A stretch of 46,160 nt of DNA. It comes from Oscillospiraceae bacterium. Its GTDB lineage: Bacteria > Bacillota > Clostridia > Oscillospirales > Oscillospiraceae. Position numbers and translations under genes: made by a program. How positions within the stretch are numbered: position 1 is the stretch's first letter; each line of letters opens with the position of its first letter. The notes below the pieces were generated by a model, which saw nothing but the letters and a program-made list of their open reading frames with translations, had not been told where the DNA came from and did not search any database. Shown here one piece after another: positions 14,556 to 22,144 of this stretch. The stretch is taken from positions 1 through 46,160 of the forward strand of contig JAHHRV010000016.1 in the NCBI GenBank assembly GCA_020025595.1. The letters run 5' to 3'.

Positions 14556-16865
14556 ATGCAGCCTAAATTATGCGTGAAATGCAAAAAGAATATTGCTGTT
14601 ATTTTTATTTCTAAAATAGAGAATGGTGTGACCCTGAATGAGGGGTATTGTCTGAAGTGCGCCAAGAGCCTTGGGATTCCCCAACTCAACGATGTAGTTC
14701 GGCAGATGGGAATTTCAGAGGAAGATTTGGATATGCTCTCGGATGAGATGAGCAACATGTTCGCACAGATGGACCCCGACGCCAACGAAGATGACGATGA
14801 GGTCGAAAGCCAGACTGCTACCTTCCCTCTGCTCAACCAGCTCTTCGGTTCCAATAACGAGATGGCTCCCAGAGAGCAGCAGAATCCTGCAGAACCTTCC
14901 CAGAACGAGGGAGAAGGCGAGGATGGCAAGAAGTCCAAGAAAAAGGGCAGCCAGAAGCACAAGTTCCTGGACAGCTACTGCCTGAATCTGACCGGCAGAG
15001 CAAGAGAAGGAAAGCTCGATAAAGTGATCGGCAGAGATGTGGAGACCGAGCGTGTCATCCAGATCCTGAATCGCCGTCAGAAGAACAATCCTTGCCTGAT
15101 CGGTGAACCGGGTGTCGGCAAAACTGCAATTGCAGAGGGCCTGGCACAGCGAATCATCGAGGGTAATGTACCCTACAAGCTCAAGGGCAAGGAGGTATTC
15201 CTTCTGGACCTGACGGCTTTGGTGGCCGGAACCCAGTTCCGTGGCCAGTTTGAAAGCCGTATGAAGAGCCTGATCGGCGAGATCAAGGCCTGCGGTAATA
15301 TCATTCTGGTTATCGATGAGGTTCATAATCTGGTGGGTGCCGGCGATGCAGAGGGTTCCATGAACGCTGCAAACATCCTGAAGCCTGCTCTTTCTCGGGG
15401 CGAGATCCAGGTGATCGGTGCCACCACATTCAGCGAATATCGCAAGTACATCGAAAAGGATTCCGCACTGGAGCGCCGTTTCCAGCCGGTTACCGTTGCA
15501 GAGCCCTCCATTGAAGAGGCCTGCCAGATCATGCAGGGCATTGCCAAGAGCTATGCTAGCTTCCACGGTGTTACCATCAGCCCTGAGATTGCACGCCAGT
15601 GTGTTGTGCTGTCCGAGCGTTATATCACCGACCGTTTCCTGCCCGATAAGGCCATCGACCTGCTGGATGAGGCCTGCTCCGATGTGAACCTGCGGTCCAA
15701 GGAAATTTCCCAGCTTGCAGAGCTTCGCAAGGAGCGGGATGACTATGAGCTGGAGCTGCGGATGCTCACCGAGGATACGGAGAATGAGCACTACGAACGG
15801 CTGGCTACCCTGCGCAGCAAGCTGCTGCAGCTGGCTGCACAGATCGAGCAGCTGGAGCAGGTTCCGCCTCCTGCTGTAACCATGGAGAATCTGGCCCGCA
15901 TCATTGAGCTGTGGACGAAGATTCCCGCAAGCAAGATCAAGGCTCAGGAATATCAGCAGATCAAGGGACTGTCCGCCCGACTGAAAGAGCACATTGTTGG
16001 CCAGGATGAAGCTGTGGACGCAGTGTCCAGAGCCATTCGCCGCAACCGTGTGGGTATTTCTCCCAAGAAGCGCCCGGTTTCCTTTATCTTTGTCGGCCCC
16101 ACCGGTGTCGGCAAGACGGAGCTTGTCAAGTGCCTGGCAAACGACCTGTTTGACAGCGTGGATTCTCTGATCCGTCTGGATATGTCCGAGTATATGGAAA
16201 AGCATACGGTTTCCAAGCTGATCGGTTCGCCTCCCGGCTATGTGGGATATGACGAGGCAGGCCAGCTGACGGAGAAGATCCGCCGCAAGCCCTACAGCGT
16301 GGTGCTGTTTGATGAAATCGAAAAAGCACATCCCGATGTGCTGAACATTCTGCTGCAGGTCCTGGACGACGGCAGAATTACAGATGCACAGGGCCGTGTG
16401 GTCAATTTTGAGAATACCATCATCGTTATGACCTCCAACGCAGGCAGCGAAGGCCGTGTGGCCAGCGTGGGCTTTGGCAGAACTGTAAACGATCAGGTGA
16501 AGGAAAAGACCATGAAGGCACTGTCTGAGTTCCTCAGACCGGAATTCATCAACCGTGTGGATGAGATCATCACCTTTAACCATCTGTCTGAGGAGAACTT
16601 CAAGGGCATTGCGGACATCATGCTGCGCGAGCTGAGAGATAGCTTGGCGGCAAGAGGTCTGGAACTGACCTGGGACGAGGAAGTTAAGAATCTGTTGGTG
16701 AAGAAGGCATATTCCATGGTATATGGAGCCAGAAATCTGCGCAGAACCATTCAGAGAGAACTGGAAGATCCCATTTCTGAGGCAATTATCGACAGCTTTG
16801 AAAAGCCCATCAGCCGAATTGCTGTGAAGGTGGAAGAGGATCGGATTTCTCTGGATATCCAGTAA
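14556..16865 (+). CDS. Clp protease ATP-binding subunit with N-terminal zinc finger (ClpE-like)
   Basis: This Hsp100 unfoldase probably feeds substrates to ClpP. The 769-residue product begins with a zinc finger (C6-x2-C9, C32-x2-C35) like that of ClpE and McsA in place of the double Clp-N domain of ClpC. An acidic low-complexity linker follows (about 75-135). The first AAA+ module has GEPGVGKT at 183-190, a short coiled middle domain lies at about 390-440, and the second AAA+ module has GPTGVGKT at 514-521. The sequence VGFG in the second module fits a ClpP-docking loop position. It stands alone between a candidate promoter and a terminator; mcsA, mcsB and ctsR are not adjacent. Confidence 0.88.
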   Translation: MQPKLCVKCKKNIAVIFISKIENGVTLNEGYCLKCAKSLGIPQLNDVVRQMGISEEDLDMLSDEMSNMFAQMDPDANEDDDEVESQTATFPLLNQLFGSNNEMAPREQQNPAEPSQNEGEGEDGKKSKKKGSQKHKFLDSYCLNLTGRAREGKLDKVIGRDVETERVIQILNRRQKNNPCLIGEPGVGKTAIAEGLAQRIIEGNVPYKLKGKEVFLLDLTALVAGTQFRGQFESRMKSLIGEIKACGNIILVIDEVHNLVGAGDAEGSMNAANILKPALSRGEIQVIGATTFSEYRKYIEKDSALERRFQPVTVAEPSIEEACQIMQGIAKSYASFHGVTISPEIARQCVVLSERYITDRFLPDKAIDLLDEACSDVNLRSKEISQLAELRKERDDYELELRMLTEDTENEHYERLATLRSKLLQLAAQIEQLEQVPPPAVTMENLARIIELWTKIPASKIKAQEYQQIKGLSARLKEHIVGQDEAVDAVSRAIRRNRVGISPKKRPVSFIFVGPTGVGKTELVKCLANDLFDSVDSLIRLDMSEYMEKHTVSKLIGSPPGYVGYDEAGQLTEKIRRKPYSVVLFDEIEKAHPDVLNILLQVLDDGRITDAQGRVVNFENTIIVMTSNAGSEGRVASVGFGRTVNDQVKEKTMKALSEFLRPEFINRVDEIITFNHLSEENFKGIADIMLRELRDSLAARGLELTWDEEVKNLLVKKAYSMVYGARNLRRTIQRELEDPISEAIIDSFEKPISRIAVKVEEDRISLDIQ

Positions 16866-16902
16866 AGAGATTTCTTCTCGACGAAAGTGAATCAATGATT
16901 CA

Positions 16903-16931
16903 AGCCCGGTGCATCTGCACCGGGCTTTTTA
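16903..16931 (+). terminator. Intrinsic terminator after the Clp ATPase gene
   Basis: An AGCCCGGTG / CACCGGGCT stem is followed by TTTTTAT, about 40 bases past the stop codon. Confidence 0.92.
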
Positions 16932-16948
16932 TATGATGAATCGATTTA

Positions 16949-16977
16949 TTGACACCAAATCCCTGCAATGCTATATT
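16949..16977 (+). promoter_or_regulatory. Promoter of the GNAT/NTF2-like pair
   Basis: TTGACA (16949-16954) and TATATT (16972-16977) are separated by 17 bases. The resulting leader of about 110 bases contains a six-codon open frame with its own ribosome binding site. Confidence 0.8.
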
Positions 16978-17091
16978 AACAGCAGGGCAGAAGCGAGATT
17001 TTCCAAGATTTCTGCCGGTTATGGAGGAACAGAAATGAGATTGCGCATGGTGTAACCGAAATTCACTGACACTGAAACGGAGGTTACATAT

Positions 17092-17493
17092 ATGGAAATC
17101 AGAGAACACAAAACTTATCAGGAAGATGAAATCCGGAAACTTTATGCCAGCGTGGGCTGGACGGCCTACACGGATGACATGGAAACTCTGAAAAACGGAT
17201 TTGCAAATTCGCTTCTGACGCTCGCTGCCTATAATGGCGAGAAACTAGTTGGCCTGATTCGAACGGTTGGTGACGGGCATACGATTGTTTTTATCCAGGA
17301 TGTTTTGGTTGACCCTGAATATCAGAGAGAAGGCATTGGCTCTGCGTTGATTCAGGCGGTATTGGAGCGCTTTAGCCATGTGCGCCAAATTGAGCTTGCA
17401 ACCGACAACACGCCAAAGACTATCGCGTTCTATAAATCTCTGGGTTTTTGTGAAATGTCGGAGGTCGGCTGCCGCGGATTTATGAAAGCATGA
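17092..17493 (+). CDS. GNAT family N-acetyltransferase
   Basis: This 133-residue protein has the GNAT fold: motif A VLVDPEYQREGIGSALIQAVL, with the Q/RxxGxG/A acetyl-CoA loop, and motif B ATDNTPKTIAFYKSLGF. Family enzymes transfer an acyl group from acyl-CoA to an amine. The substrate cannot be read from the sequence. A CGGAGGTTAC site precedes the ATG. It is followed after nine bases by an NTF2-like gene, and the pair has its own promoter and terminator. Confidence 0.88.
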   Translation: MEIREHKTYQEDEIRKLYASVGWTAYTDDMETLKNGFANSLLTLAAYNGEKLVGLIRTVGDGHTIVFIQDVLVDPEYQREGIGSALIQAVLERFSHVRQIELATDNTPKTIAFYKSLGFCEMSEVGCRGFMKA

Positions 17494-17502
17494 GGAAAAA
17501 CA

Positions 17503-17871
17503 ATGGATATTTATAAGTTTTGGTCAGCGGTATTGCAGCAGGACGCAGATGCGATTCGTCCGTTTTTTCACAAAGATGCATGGGTGAACTGGCACAATAC
17601 CAATGAACATTTTACGGTTGAGGAATTCATTCGGGCGAACTGCGAATATCCCGGCGACTGGGACGGCGAAATCGAGCAGGTGATGCGTACCGATACCCAC
17701 ATCATCACGGCGACCCATGTCATCAGCAAGGACGGAAAACTGTCTTTTCATGCGACTTCTTTCATCCGGGTCGTGGATGACAAGATTGCAAGCGTCGATG
17801 AGTACTGGGGCGATGACGGGGATGCTCCTCAGTGGCGCCGGGATAAACATATCGGAACAAAAATCAAGTGA
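17503..17871 (+). CDS. NTF2-like (SnoaL-type) protein
   Basis: This 122-residue protein has the alpha+beta barrel pattern of NTF2-like proteins. There is an N-terminal helix (YKFWSAVLQQDADAIRPFF), an aromatic pocket strand (AWVNWHNTNEHFTVEEFI) and a C-terminal sheet ending DDKIASVDEYWGDD. Family members include small enzymes and ligand-binding proteins, so no reaction can be assigned. Co-transcription with the acetyltransferase suggests use under the same condition, perhaps a small-molecule detoxification. That is inference. Confidence 0.75.
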   Translation: MDIYKFWSAVLQQDADAIRPFFHKDAWVNWHNTNEHFTVEEFIRANCEYPGDWDGEIEQVMRTDTHIITATHVISKDGKLSFHATSFIRVVDDKIASVDEYWGDDGDAPQWRRDKHIGTKIK

Positions 17872-17912
17872 GGAGCAGCTGCTCCCAATATAGATAAAAC
17901 ATTTTTATGATT

Positions 17913-17958
17913 AAAACAGGAGGAACGGTACTCGTTTGGTGCCATTCCTCCTGTTTTT
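17913..17958. terminator. Bidirectional terminator
   Basis: A 13 bp stem (17913-17925 with 17945-17957) has a T-run on both strands. It separates the plus-strand acetyltransferase pair from the end of the minus-strand DUF4097 gene. Confidence 0.85.
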
Positions 17959-17962
17959 CTGG

Positions 17963-18808
17963 TTATTCGATTTTTACATCAATATCGCCGATGGTTGTTG
18001 AAATACTGCACTTTCCGCCTTGCTTTGACGAGGGAACATGGATATCACCACTGTCGGAATCGGCCTGAAAAATCTTATCCGATAGAAGGGTAGCGTTCAC
18101 ATCACCACTGGTGGTGACAATATCAATGGACGCTGCATCGCTGTGATTCAATGTAACATTGCCAATCGTGCTTGTAATCCAGATGTTATTGTGTGCGATT
18201 ATACCTGACAATTCGATATCGCCGCTTGTGGAGGCAGCACTGATATTGTTGGCAGCTACCTCAGAAACGGACACATTGCCAATTTCGGTGGAAATAGAAA
18301 GATCCTCTTTTACAGATGCTTCAAAGCAGATATCTCCGCTGCCAGTATGAACGGATGCATTGGTGAAAGTAAAATCTTTGGGAATTTCTACATTGCCGTT
18401 GGTGGCTTCTACATCAAGGGATTCGTATTCGGCCTGGGGGAGATATACAATGATTTCATCTCGGCCAAAATTAATTCCAATATACGCACTCAGTTTCTGG
18501 CTCTCTTTTCTTTCAATGATGAGTGTTCTGTCTTCTACAGAAACGGAATGGGTAAAATCATCGTCTTCTGTATAGACAACGGTGCAGCGATTGTCATCTG
18601 AAGGCACGAAGTGTATGTCGCTGGAAGTATCCTGAATGCGGATCTTCTGGAACGATTCATTTATTGTAACGCTTTTGGTCGTGAAATTGGTTGTACTTAA
18701 CTTTGTAAAATCAAACTTCACGGAGCACAGCGCGCCGAACGACAGGGCAATGCCCAATCCGATTAAAATCAGCGATGTAATAATGGAGATCTTTTTTGCT
18801 TTGCTCAT
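17963..18808 (-). CDS. DUF4097 family beta-helix protein
   Basis: This 281-residue protein has one N-terminal membrane anchor (about residues 8-28) and an extracellular beta-repeat body. Short repeated strands such as TSGDIELSG, TIGNVTLNH, TSGDVNATL and DSGDIHVPS recur roughly every 20 residues, the hallmark of DUF4097 (often called a putative adhesin). The function is unknown; these proteins commonly accompany DUF1700 and PadR genes. An AAGGAGAAAG site precedes the ATG, and the start overlaps the DUF1700 stop by 4 bp. Confidence 0.85.
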   Translation of the reverse strand: MSKAKKISIITSLILIGLGIALSFGALCSVKFDFTKLSTTNFTTKSVTINESFQKIRIQDTSSDIHFVPSDDNRCTVVYTEDDDFTHSVSVEDRTLIIERKESQKLSAYIGINFGRDEIIVYLPQAEYESLDVEATNGNVEIPKDFTFTNASVHTGSGDICFEASVKEDLSISTEIGNVSVSEVAANNISAASTSGDIELSGIIAHNNIWITSTIGNVTLNHSDAASIDIVTTSGDVNATLLSDKIFQADSDSGDIHVPSSKQGGKCSISTTIGDIDVKIE

Positions 18809-19407
18809 TGTGCTTTCTCCTTTCCAATCATGCGGGATTTGATGAACAGAAGAATCTTTTTGCTCCAGACGAGAATCTTTTTGGAAATCAGATTACACAC
18901 AAAGAAGAACGGTACAGCCAGTCCTGCGCAGACAAGACCGATTCCCAGAATGAATACGCTCTGGGCGTAAAAATGATTGGACAGCAACGCCCCAAAGCCC
19001 AGCAGACCCGCCAGACCGCTGGCGGCCAGGGACAGATCGACAGCATACAGTGACACAATGCAAGACCAAAGTGCAATGTACAATGCGAAAATGACCATGA
19101 CACCTGCAAACAGCAGCGACAGCCACAGAGGGGATCCGAGAACCAGCAGCACGATTTCCCATACCTTCAGTGCGCGCTGAGGTTTGGCCTTTGCTTTTAC
19201 CAGTTTCGGCAGCGGAGTGTCCATCAGAATCTGGGTGGCAATTTCAGAAGGGGAGCCAATCGCCTCGACAGCCGAATCCTCTGGAGAGCCATCTTCCATT
19301 CGGTCATCTATGATTTCACTGTAGTACTCAATGGATTTTTCGATATCTTCTTTCGGCAGACCGGATAAATGGCCCCGTAGCTGACTAATAAATTCACGTT
19401 TTGTCAT
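18805..19407 (-). CDS. DUF1700 family membrane protein
   Basis: This 200-residue protein has the DUF1700 N-terminal cytoplasmic helical region (FISQLRGHLSGLPKEDIEKSIEYYSEIIDDRMEDG), an EAIGSPSEIA motif and then about four membrane helices from residue 85. DUF1700 proteins are found next to PadR regulators and DUF4097 proteins and may act in envelope stress sensing. No activity is proven for this one. It overlaps padR by 14 bp upstream and the DUF4097 gene by 4 bp downstream, so all three are one transcript. Confidence 0.87.
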   Translation of the reverse strand: MTKREFISQLRGHLSGLPKEDIEKSIEYYSEIIDDRMEDGSPEDSAVEAIGSPSEIATQILMDTPLPKLVKAKAKPQRALKVWEIVLLVLGSPLWLSLLFAGVMVIFALYIALWSCIVSLYAVDLSLAASGLAGLLGFGALLSNHFYAQSVFILGIGLVCAGLAVPFFFVCNLISKKILVWSKKILLFIKSRMIGKEKAQ

Positions 19408-19720
19408 GGCTTGAATCCTCCCGGATAATAAAACGATAAATCGACTGGATTTCTTCCCATTCGTCCTGAAAAGCCTCGATTCGCTTCAGGCCCAGTGGTG
19501 TGATGTGATAGTATTTACGAAGTCTTCCGTTGTGTTCTACAGAATGTACAGACAGTAGCTCTGCGTTTTCCAATCGCCTGAGGATTGGGTAAAGGGTGGA
19601 TTCTGAGATTTCAACATAGGGTTTCATATCCTTGATGATCTGATATCCGTAGGAGTCTTCGCTTTTGATTGCGGCAAGGACACATACATCTAAGAGTCCT
19701 CGTTTTAACTGCATATCCAT
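19394..19720 (-). CDS. PadR family transcriptional regulator
   Basis: This 108-residue winged-helix repressor has the PadR pattern: MQLKRGLLDVCVLAAIKSEDSYGYQIIKDM, with wing ESTLYPILRRLENAELLSV and KYYHITPLG, and a short C-terminal dimerisation helix. The ATG at 19720 follows a GGAGGTATC site; the residues upstream in the same frame are promoter sequence. A perfect palindrome over its own -10 implies autoregulation, and it leads the DUF1700-DUF4097 operon, which it probably represses until a signal arrives. Confidence 0.92.
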   Translation of the reverse strand: MDMQLKRGLLDVCVLAAIKSEDSYGYQIIKDMKPYVEISESTLYPILRRLENAELLSVHSVEHNGRLRKYYHITPLGLKRIEAFQDEWEEIQSIYRFIIREDSSHDKT

Positions 19721-19737
19721 AAGATACCTCCTTGTGA

Positions 19738-19771
19738 ATAATACTATATACCGCATAGTATTATATGTCAA
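19738..19771 (-). promoter_or_regulatory. padR promoter with palindromic operator
   Basis: On the minus strand TTGACA (19771-19766), a 17-base spacer and TATAGT (19748-19743) form a near-consensus promoter. A perfect 10 bp inverted repeat, ATAATACTAT / ATAGTATTAT (19738-19747 and 19755-19764, seven-base gap), covers most of the spacer and the -10, the expected place for a repressor site. Confidence 0.85.
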
Positions 19772-19826
19772 GCAGTAATGCATCATAAATTTGCACGAGC
19801 CAGAAACGCCCCACCATTTGAGATAG

Positions 19827-19868
19827 AAAAAGCAAAGGGAGGCACTTCTTTGCGAAGTGTCTCCCTTT
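19827..19868 (-). terminator. Terminator after the 56-residue gene
   Basis: A 15 bp stem (19834-19848 with 19854-19868, one G-U pair) has a five-base loop and a T-run on the minus strand, upstream of the padR promoter. Confidence 0.85.
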
Positions 19869-19882
19869 TGACGAAATGCAGG

Positions 19883-20053
19883 TTAGCTGGTGATTCCGTC
19901 GAGCACCTTTTCTGCTACCTGGGTAGCAGCGTCTTCTACTTTGTCTGCGGCCTTGGTGACCATCTTTTTAGCACTGGAGTGGGGCGGGAGCATCATGGTA
20001 GCCATAGCGCCGGCAGCCATACCGATTCCCATTGCAAAGGGCCATGCTTTCAT
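19883..20053 (-). CDS. Small hypothetical protein, 56 residues
   Basis: The frame reads MKAWPFAMGIGMAAGAMATM and then an Ala/Lys/Asp-rich helix (KKMVTKAADKVEDAATQVAEKV). A GGAGGTAG site with seven-base spacing and a dedicated terminator support real expression. The Gly/Ala/Met-rich start could insert in or lie on the membrane, and the tail resembles YtxH-type amphipathic helices. I do not recognise a family with certainty and assign no function. Confidence 0.75.
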   Translation of the reverse strand: MKAWPFAMGIGMAAGAMATMMLPPHSSAKKMVTKAADKVEDAATQVAEKVLDGITS

Positions 20054-20162
20054 AATTTCTACCTCCTTGTATTCATGTGCGGTTGCACAATGGTAGTATG
20101 TCCGAATCTTTTAAGTTCAAGAGGAAAATTGTGATTTATCTGTTCCCAGAAGTAGAAAACTA

Positions 20163-20171
20163 TGCTATAAT
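20163..20171 (+). promoter_or_regulatory. Extended -10 element of the PyrF-like gene
   Basis: TGCTATAAT at 20163-20171 lies about 30 bases before the start codon. No convincing -35 was found. Confidence 0.6.
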
Positions 20172-20200
20172 AGAAAGAAATTGCATGGAGGATTATGATT

Positions 20201-21058
20201 ATGTCCATCGATGTGTTGCAGAATAGAATTCGTAAGTATAAAAATCCGTCTGCGGTGATTTTTGCTCCTGTTTATGATTTTCTGCCGGGTCAGTTTGAAA
20301 AAAATCCGGTTGGCGTAGGTGACTACTGCTGTACCCTGTTGTCCGCACTAAAGGATCTTGTTCCGGCTGTGCGTGTGGATTTTACCGCGTTTGCGCTTCT
20401 GGGCGAGGGCGGTATCGGGCAGATGCAGCGGGTGCTGCGCTGTGCCAAAGAAATGGGTTACTATGTGATCCTGGACTGGATGGTGCTGGAGAAGGCAGGC
20501 GCATCCGAAGACCGGGCAAAGCAGCTGCTCAGCGGAAACAGCTATCCCTGCGACGGCATTACACTGTGCGGTTATGCCGGCTCTGACTGTATCAAGCCGT
20601 ATATTTCGGCATCGGCTGAAAAAGAGCAGGATGTTTTTGTGGTATTGAAGACTGCAAATCGTTCCGGCATGGATATTCAGGACCTGCAGACCGGCGGCAG
20701 ACTGGTTCATATGGCGGTGGCAGATTACCTCAATCGTTGGGGAGAAACTGCTATGGGTCGCTGCGGGTACTCCAGAATCGCGGCGATGGCAGGCGCTACC
20801 AATGCGATCAGTCTGAAAAATCTGAGAAAGAAGTATCCCAAGGTCTTCCTGCTGGTGGACGGACTGGATGTTTCCGGCGCCAACGCAAGAAACGCATCGG
20901 AGGCTTTTGACCAGCTGGGACACGGTGCACTGTGCTGTGCGGGCAGTTCCATTCTGGGTGCGTGGAAGGAACATGAAAACCTTGATCCGATTGCTGCGGC
21001 AGTAGAAGCGGCAGAACGGATGAAACGCAATATTACCCGCTATCTGATGATCCTTTAA
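20201..21058 (+). CDS. Degenerate orotidine 5'-phosphate decarboxylase-like protein
   Basis: This 285-residue protein aligns by eye along the type 2 PyrF barrel: SIDVLQNRIRKYKNPSAVIFAP, VLKTANRSGMDIQDL, LVHMAVADYLNRWGE, MAGATN and a C-terminal block ending AGSSIL. Catalytic positions are changed. The canonical DAKRGD loop reads DWMVLE at 92-97, so the active lysine is Met94 and an aspartate is Glu97. The LDP motif reads FAP. It is unlikely to decarboxylate OMP. It may be a regulatory or newly specialised paralogue. The second ATG is chosen because GGAGG is nine bases upstream. It is a single-gene unit. Confidence 0.75.
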   Translation: MSIDVLQNRIRKYKNPSAVIFAPVYDFLPGQFEKNPVGVGDYCCTLLSALKDLVPAVRVDFTAFALLGEGGIGQMQRVLRCAKEMGYYVILDWMVLEKAGASEDRAKQLLSGNSYPCDGITLCGYAGSDCIKPYISASAEKEQDVFVVLKTANRSGMDIQDLQTGGRLVHMAVADYLNRWGETAMGRCGYSRIAAMAGATNAISLKNLRKKYPKVFLLVDGLDVSGANARNASEAFDQLGHGALCCAGSSILGAWKEHENLDPIAAAVEAAERMKRNITRYLMIL

Positions 21059-21060
21059 TA

Positions 21061-21093
21061 AAAAATGGCGCGGAGCAATTCCGCGCCATTTTT
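21061..21093. terminator. Bidirectional terminator
   Basis: An AATGGCGCGGA / TCCGCGCCATT stem with a five-base loop has A/T runs on both sides. It closes the PyrF-like gene on the plus strand and the lipoprotein gene on the minus strand. Confidence 0.9.
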
Positions 21094-21411
21094 TTACGGA
21101 CGAATGTCGGTTCGATTTTTTTCGCTGTGATTGGATTGGTCTTCAGAATCGGCTGCGCCACTGGAGAAAGGTGTGGTCATCTCGGATTCGCGGTCAGGCC
21201 CTTCAGAAGGTCTGGTTACCGGATTGGTTGTGGCATTTGTAGCGTGAGTGGACTCGCTCGTCATGGTCGGTTCAGGAATGATGGTAGGCATGACAGCCGT
21301 AGGTTCGGTGATTTTTCCACCGGGATGACTGGAAACATTGCTTTTACCGCAGCCAAAAAGCAGCGTAGCTGCCAGCAGCATTGCTGCCGCACCACAGATA
21401 TATTTTTTCAT
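21094..21411 (-). CDS. Small Ser/Thr/Pro-rich lipoprotein
   Basis: The 105-residue product has a lipoprotein signal peptide with lipobox LLFG-C at about residue 21. A low-complexity, hydrophilic mature region rich in Thr, Ser, Pro and Glu follows, with no recognisable domain. It should be anchored to the outer face of the membrane. An AAGGAGGATTTTC site precedes the ATG. No function can be assigned. Confidence 0.75.
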   Translation of the reverse strand: MKKYICGAAAMLLAATLLFGCGKSNVSSHPGGKITEPTAVMPTIIPEPTMTSESTHATNATTNPVTRPSEGPDRESEMTTPFSSGAADSEDQSNHSEKNRTDIRP

Positions 21412-21549
21412 GAAAATCCTCCTTTTAAGGTATTTGCAAATATAGTATTGCCAAGGATCTGAAAAATAGTCGGGATTTTTTGTAAAAGAGATGAGAAACA
21501 GATCTTTTTATCTCAAATGCGAAATCGGTGGAAAAATACCAAATTGGCA

Positions 21550-21578
21550 TTGCATTTTATTCATAAGACTAGTATAAT
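21550..21578 (+). promoter_or_regulatory. Promoter of the ferredoxin gene
   Basis: TTGCAT (21550-21555) and TATAAT (21573-21578) have a 17-base spacer, about 40 bases before the start codon. The rest of the gap 21412-21618 is AT-rich and shows nothing else. Confidence 0.75.
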
Positions 21579-21618
21579 GAGGATGACTACATAATGAATA
21601 GAAGGAGAATCCTCTGCT

Positions 21619-22008
21619 ATGAAGAAACTCTCAGTTAAGAAAGACGTTGCTTGTATGGCTTGCCTGGAGTGCGTACGCGCTTGCTCTGAGGCATTTTACA
21701 AGACTTTTGACCCCGAAAAGTCTGCCATCCAGATTGTTGCCGGTAAGAATGGCGGAGCTAAGCCTATGACCTGCATCCAGTGCGGCAAGTGTGCAAAGGT
21801 ATGTGAGGCTGGTGCAATTACCCAGAACCCCAAGACCGGTGTTTACATGATCAACAAGAAGCTATGTACCAACTGCGGTAAGTGTGTCGAAGTATGTCCC
21901 ATGAAGGTCATGGTGGCAAATGTAGACGCTCCTACCTCCAAGTGCATTGCCTGCGGTATCTGCGTCAAGGCATGTCCCATGGAAGTGCTGGAAATCGTAG
22001 AAAAGTAA
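21619..22008 (+). CDS. Polyferredoxin with four [4Fe-4S] motifs
   Basis: This 129-residue electron carrier has four CxxCxxCxxxC motifs (starting near residues 12, 52, 82 and 108). The last two end in CPM, the normal proline form; the first two end in CSE and CEA. It could carry four [4Fe-4S] clusters, like electron-transfer subunits of DMSO reductase-type or HycB-type complexes, but no partner enzyme is nearby. It is a single-gene unit with its own promoter and terminator, so its partner is unknown. Confidence 0.88.
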   Translation: MKKLSVKKDVACMACLECVRACSEAFYKTFDPEKSAIQIVAGKNGGAKPMTCIQCGKCAKVCEAGAITQNPKTGVYMINKKLCTNCGKCVEVCPMKVMVANVDAPTSKCIACGICVKACPMEVLEIVEK

Positions 22009-22021
22009 GGATTACCTTTCG

Positions 22022-22055
22022 AAAGAGCAACCGATTTATCGGTTGCTCTTTTTCG
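22022..22055 (+). terminator. Intrinsic terminator after the ferredoxin gene
   Basis: An AGAGCAACCGAT / ATCGGTTGCTCT stem is followed by TTTTTC, shortly after the ferredoxin stop. Confidence 0.9.
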
Positions 22056-22086
22056 TTTGTAACAAAAAATTAACTTTAGGCGACAA

Positions 22087-22115
22087 TTGAAAACAAACAT
22101 GGTGTATGATATACT
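22087..22115 (+). promoter_or_regulatory. Promoter of murB
   Basis: TTGAAA (22087-22092) and TATACT (22110-22115) have a 17-base spacer, about 30 bases before the chosen TTG start. The longer open frame that begins at 22106 overlaps this -10, which argues against it. Confidence 0.75.
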
Positions 22116-22144
22116 GTACTTATTATACCCCTGGAGGTGTTTTA

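Noticed and set aside
14715..16895. A 726-codon open frame antisense to the Clp ATPase gene
   Set aside because: The sense strand has complete AAA+ motifs; the antisense frame shows no recognisable domain.
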